Of a DNA stretch of 5,728 nucleotides, positions 5,657 through 5,728 are shown piece by piece. The notes beneath the pieces were generated by a model. That model was not told the origin of the DNA, searched no databases, and worked only from the letters and a program-made list of their open reading frames with translations. Made by a program: the position numbers and the translations under genes. The first letter of the stretch is position 1, and each line of letters starts with the position of its first letter. Origin of the DNA: Oscillospiraceae bacterium (GTDB lineage Bacteria > Bacillota > Clostridia > Oscillospirales > Oscillospiraceae); NCBI GenBank assembly GCA_017624645.1, contig JAGAMQ010000111.1:1-5728 (forward strand), in the 5' to 3' direction.

Positions 5657-5728
5657 TTGGAACTACAGCAGCTGAAATATTTTAAGACAGTGGCGGAGGT
5701 CGGCAAGATCTCCGAGGCTGCCCAGACC
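5657..5728 (+). CDS. LysR-family transcriptional regulator (3' partial)
   Basis: Only the first 24 codons are inside the window: LELQQLKYFKTVAEVGKISE, then AAQT. This is the typical opening of the LysR winged-helix DNA-binding domain, where ELxQLxYFxxVAE leads into the helix carrying xxAAxxL. The start is taken as TTG because no ATG or GTG lies in frame between the promoter and this codon, and the LysR similarity begins exactly here. A weak purine-rich site (AGTAGGTG, 5641-5648) lies upstream at about eight bases. It has its own promoter and is unlinked transcriptionally to metF. The regulated genes are unknown; LysR proteins often act on divergent or adjacent genes, which here would be off the right edge. 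Confidence 0.85.
   Translation, partial: MELQQLKYFKTVAEVGKISEAAQT

Overview
The window looks like chromosomal DNA from a GC-rich gut-type Firmicute, most likely an Oscillospiraceae/Ruminococcaceae-like anaerobe. This is inferred from strong AGGAGG-type ribosome binding sites, GC-rich codon use, a MetV-type methylenetetrahydrofolate reductase partner, an N-terminal zinc-ribbon membrane protein of the DUF6320 kind and a PlsY-family protein. All five complete or nearly complete genes and one partial gene lie on the + strand.

Region 1 (1-2682) is a two-gene operon. The first gene enters from the left edge. It encodes an HSL-type alpha/beta hydrolase joined in frame to a condensation-domain/alcohol-acetyltransferase-like domain. 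The second gene follows after 13 bases and encodes a six-helix membrane protein with a four-cysteine zinc ribbon. A long hairpin overlapping the second stop codon ends the unit. Region 2 (2683-3383) is a separately promoted, divergent PlsY-like membrane acyltransferase. Region 3 (3384-3766) holds a 196-base structured repeat and then the promoter of the next operon. Region 4 (3767-5390) is metV-metF, overlapping by one base, with a strong intrinsic terminator. Region 5 (5391-5656) holds a second copy of the same structured repeat and a good promoter. Region 6 (5657-5728) is the first 24 codons of a LysR-type regulator.

Functionally there are two themes. The left half is about acyl or ester chemistry at or near the membrane (hydrolase, acyltransferase, PlsY-like). 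The metV-metF pair reduces methylene-THF to methyl-THF for methionine synthesis or a Wood-Ljungdahl methyl branch, but none of its usual electron-transfer partners is present here.

The most interesting signals are these. (a) A T6 tract sits at the seam of the fused first gene; one extra T would give tandem stops and a nearby ATG. (b) Two direct copies of a nested-hairpin repeat bracket metV-metF, with compensatory base changes in the outer stems. (c) The PlsY-like protein has lost the conserved motif-1 arginine.
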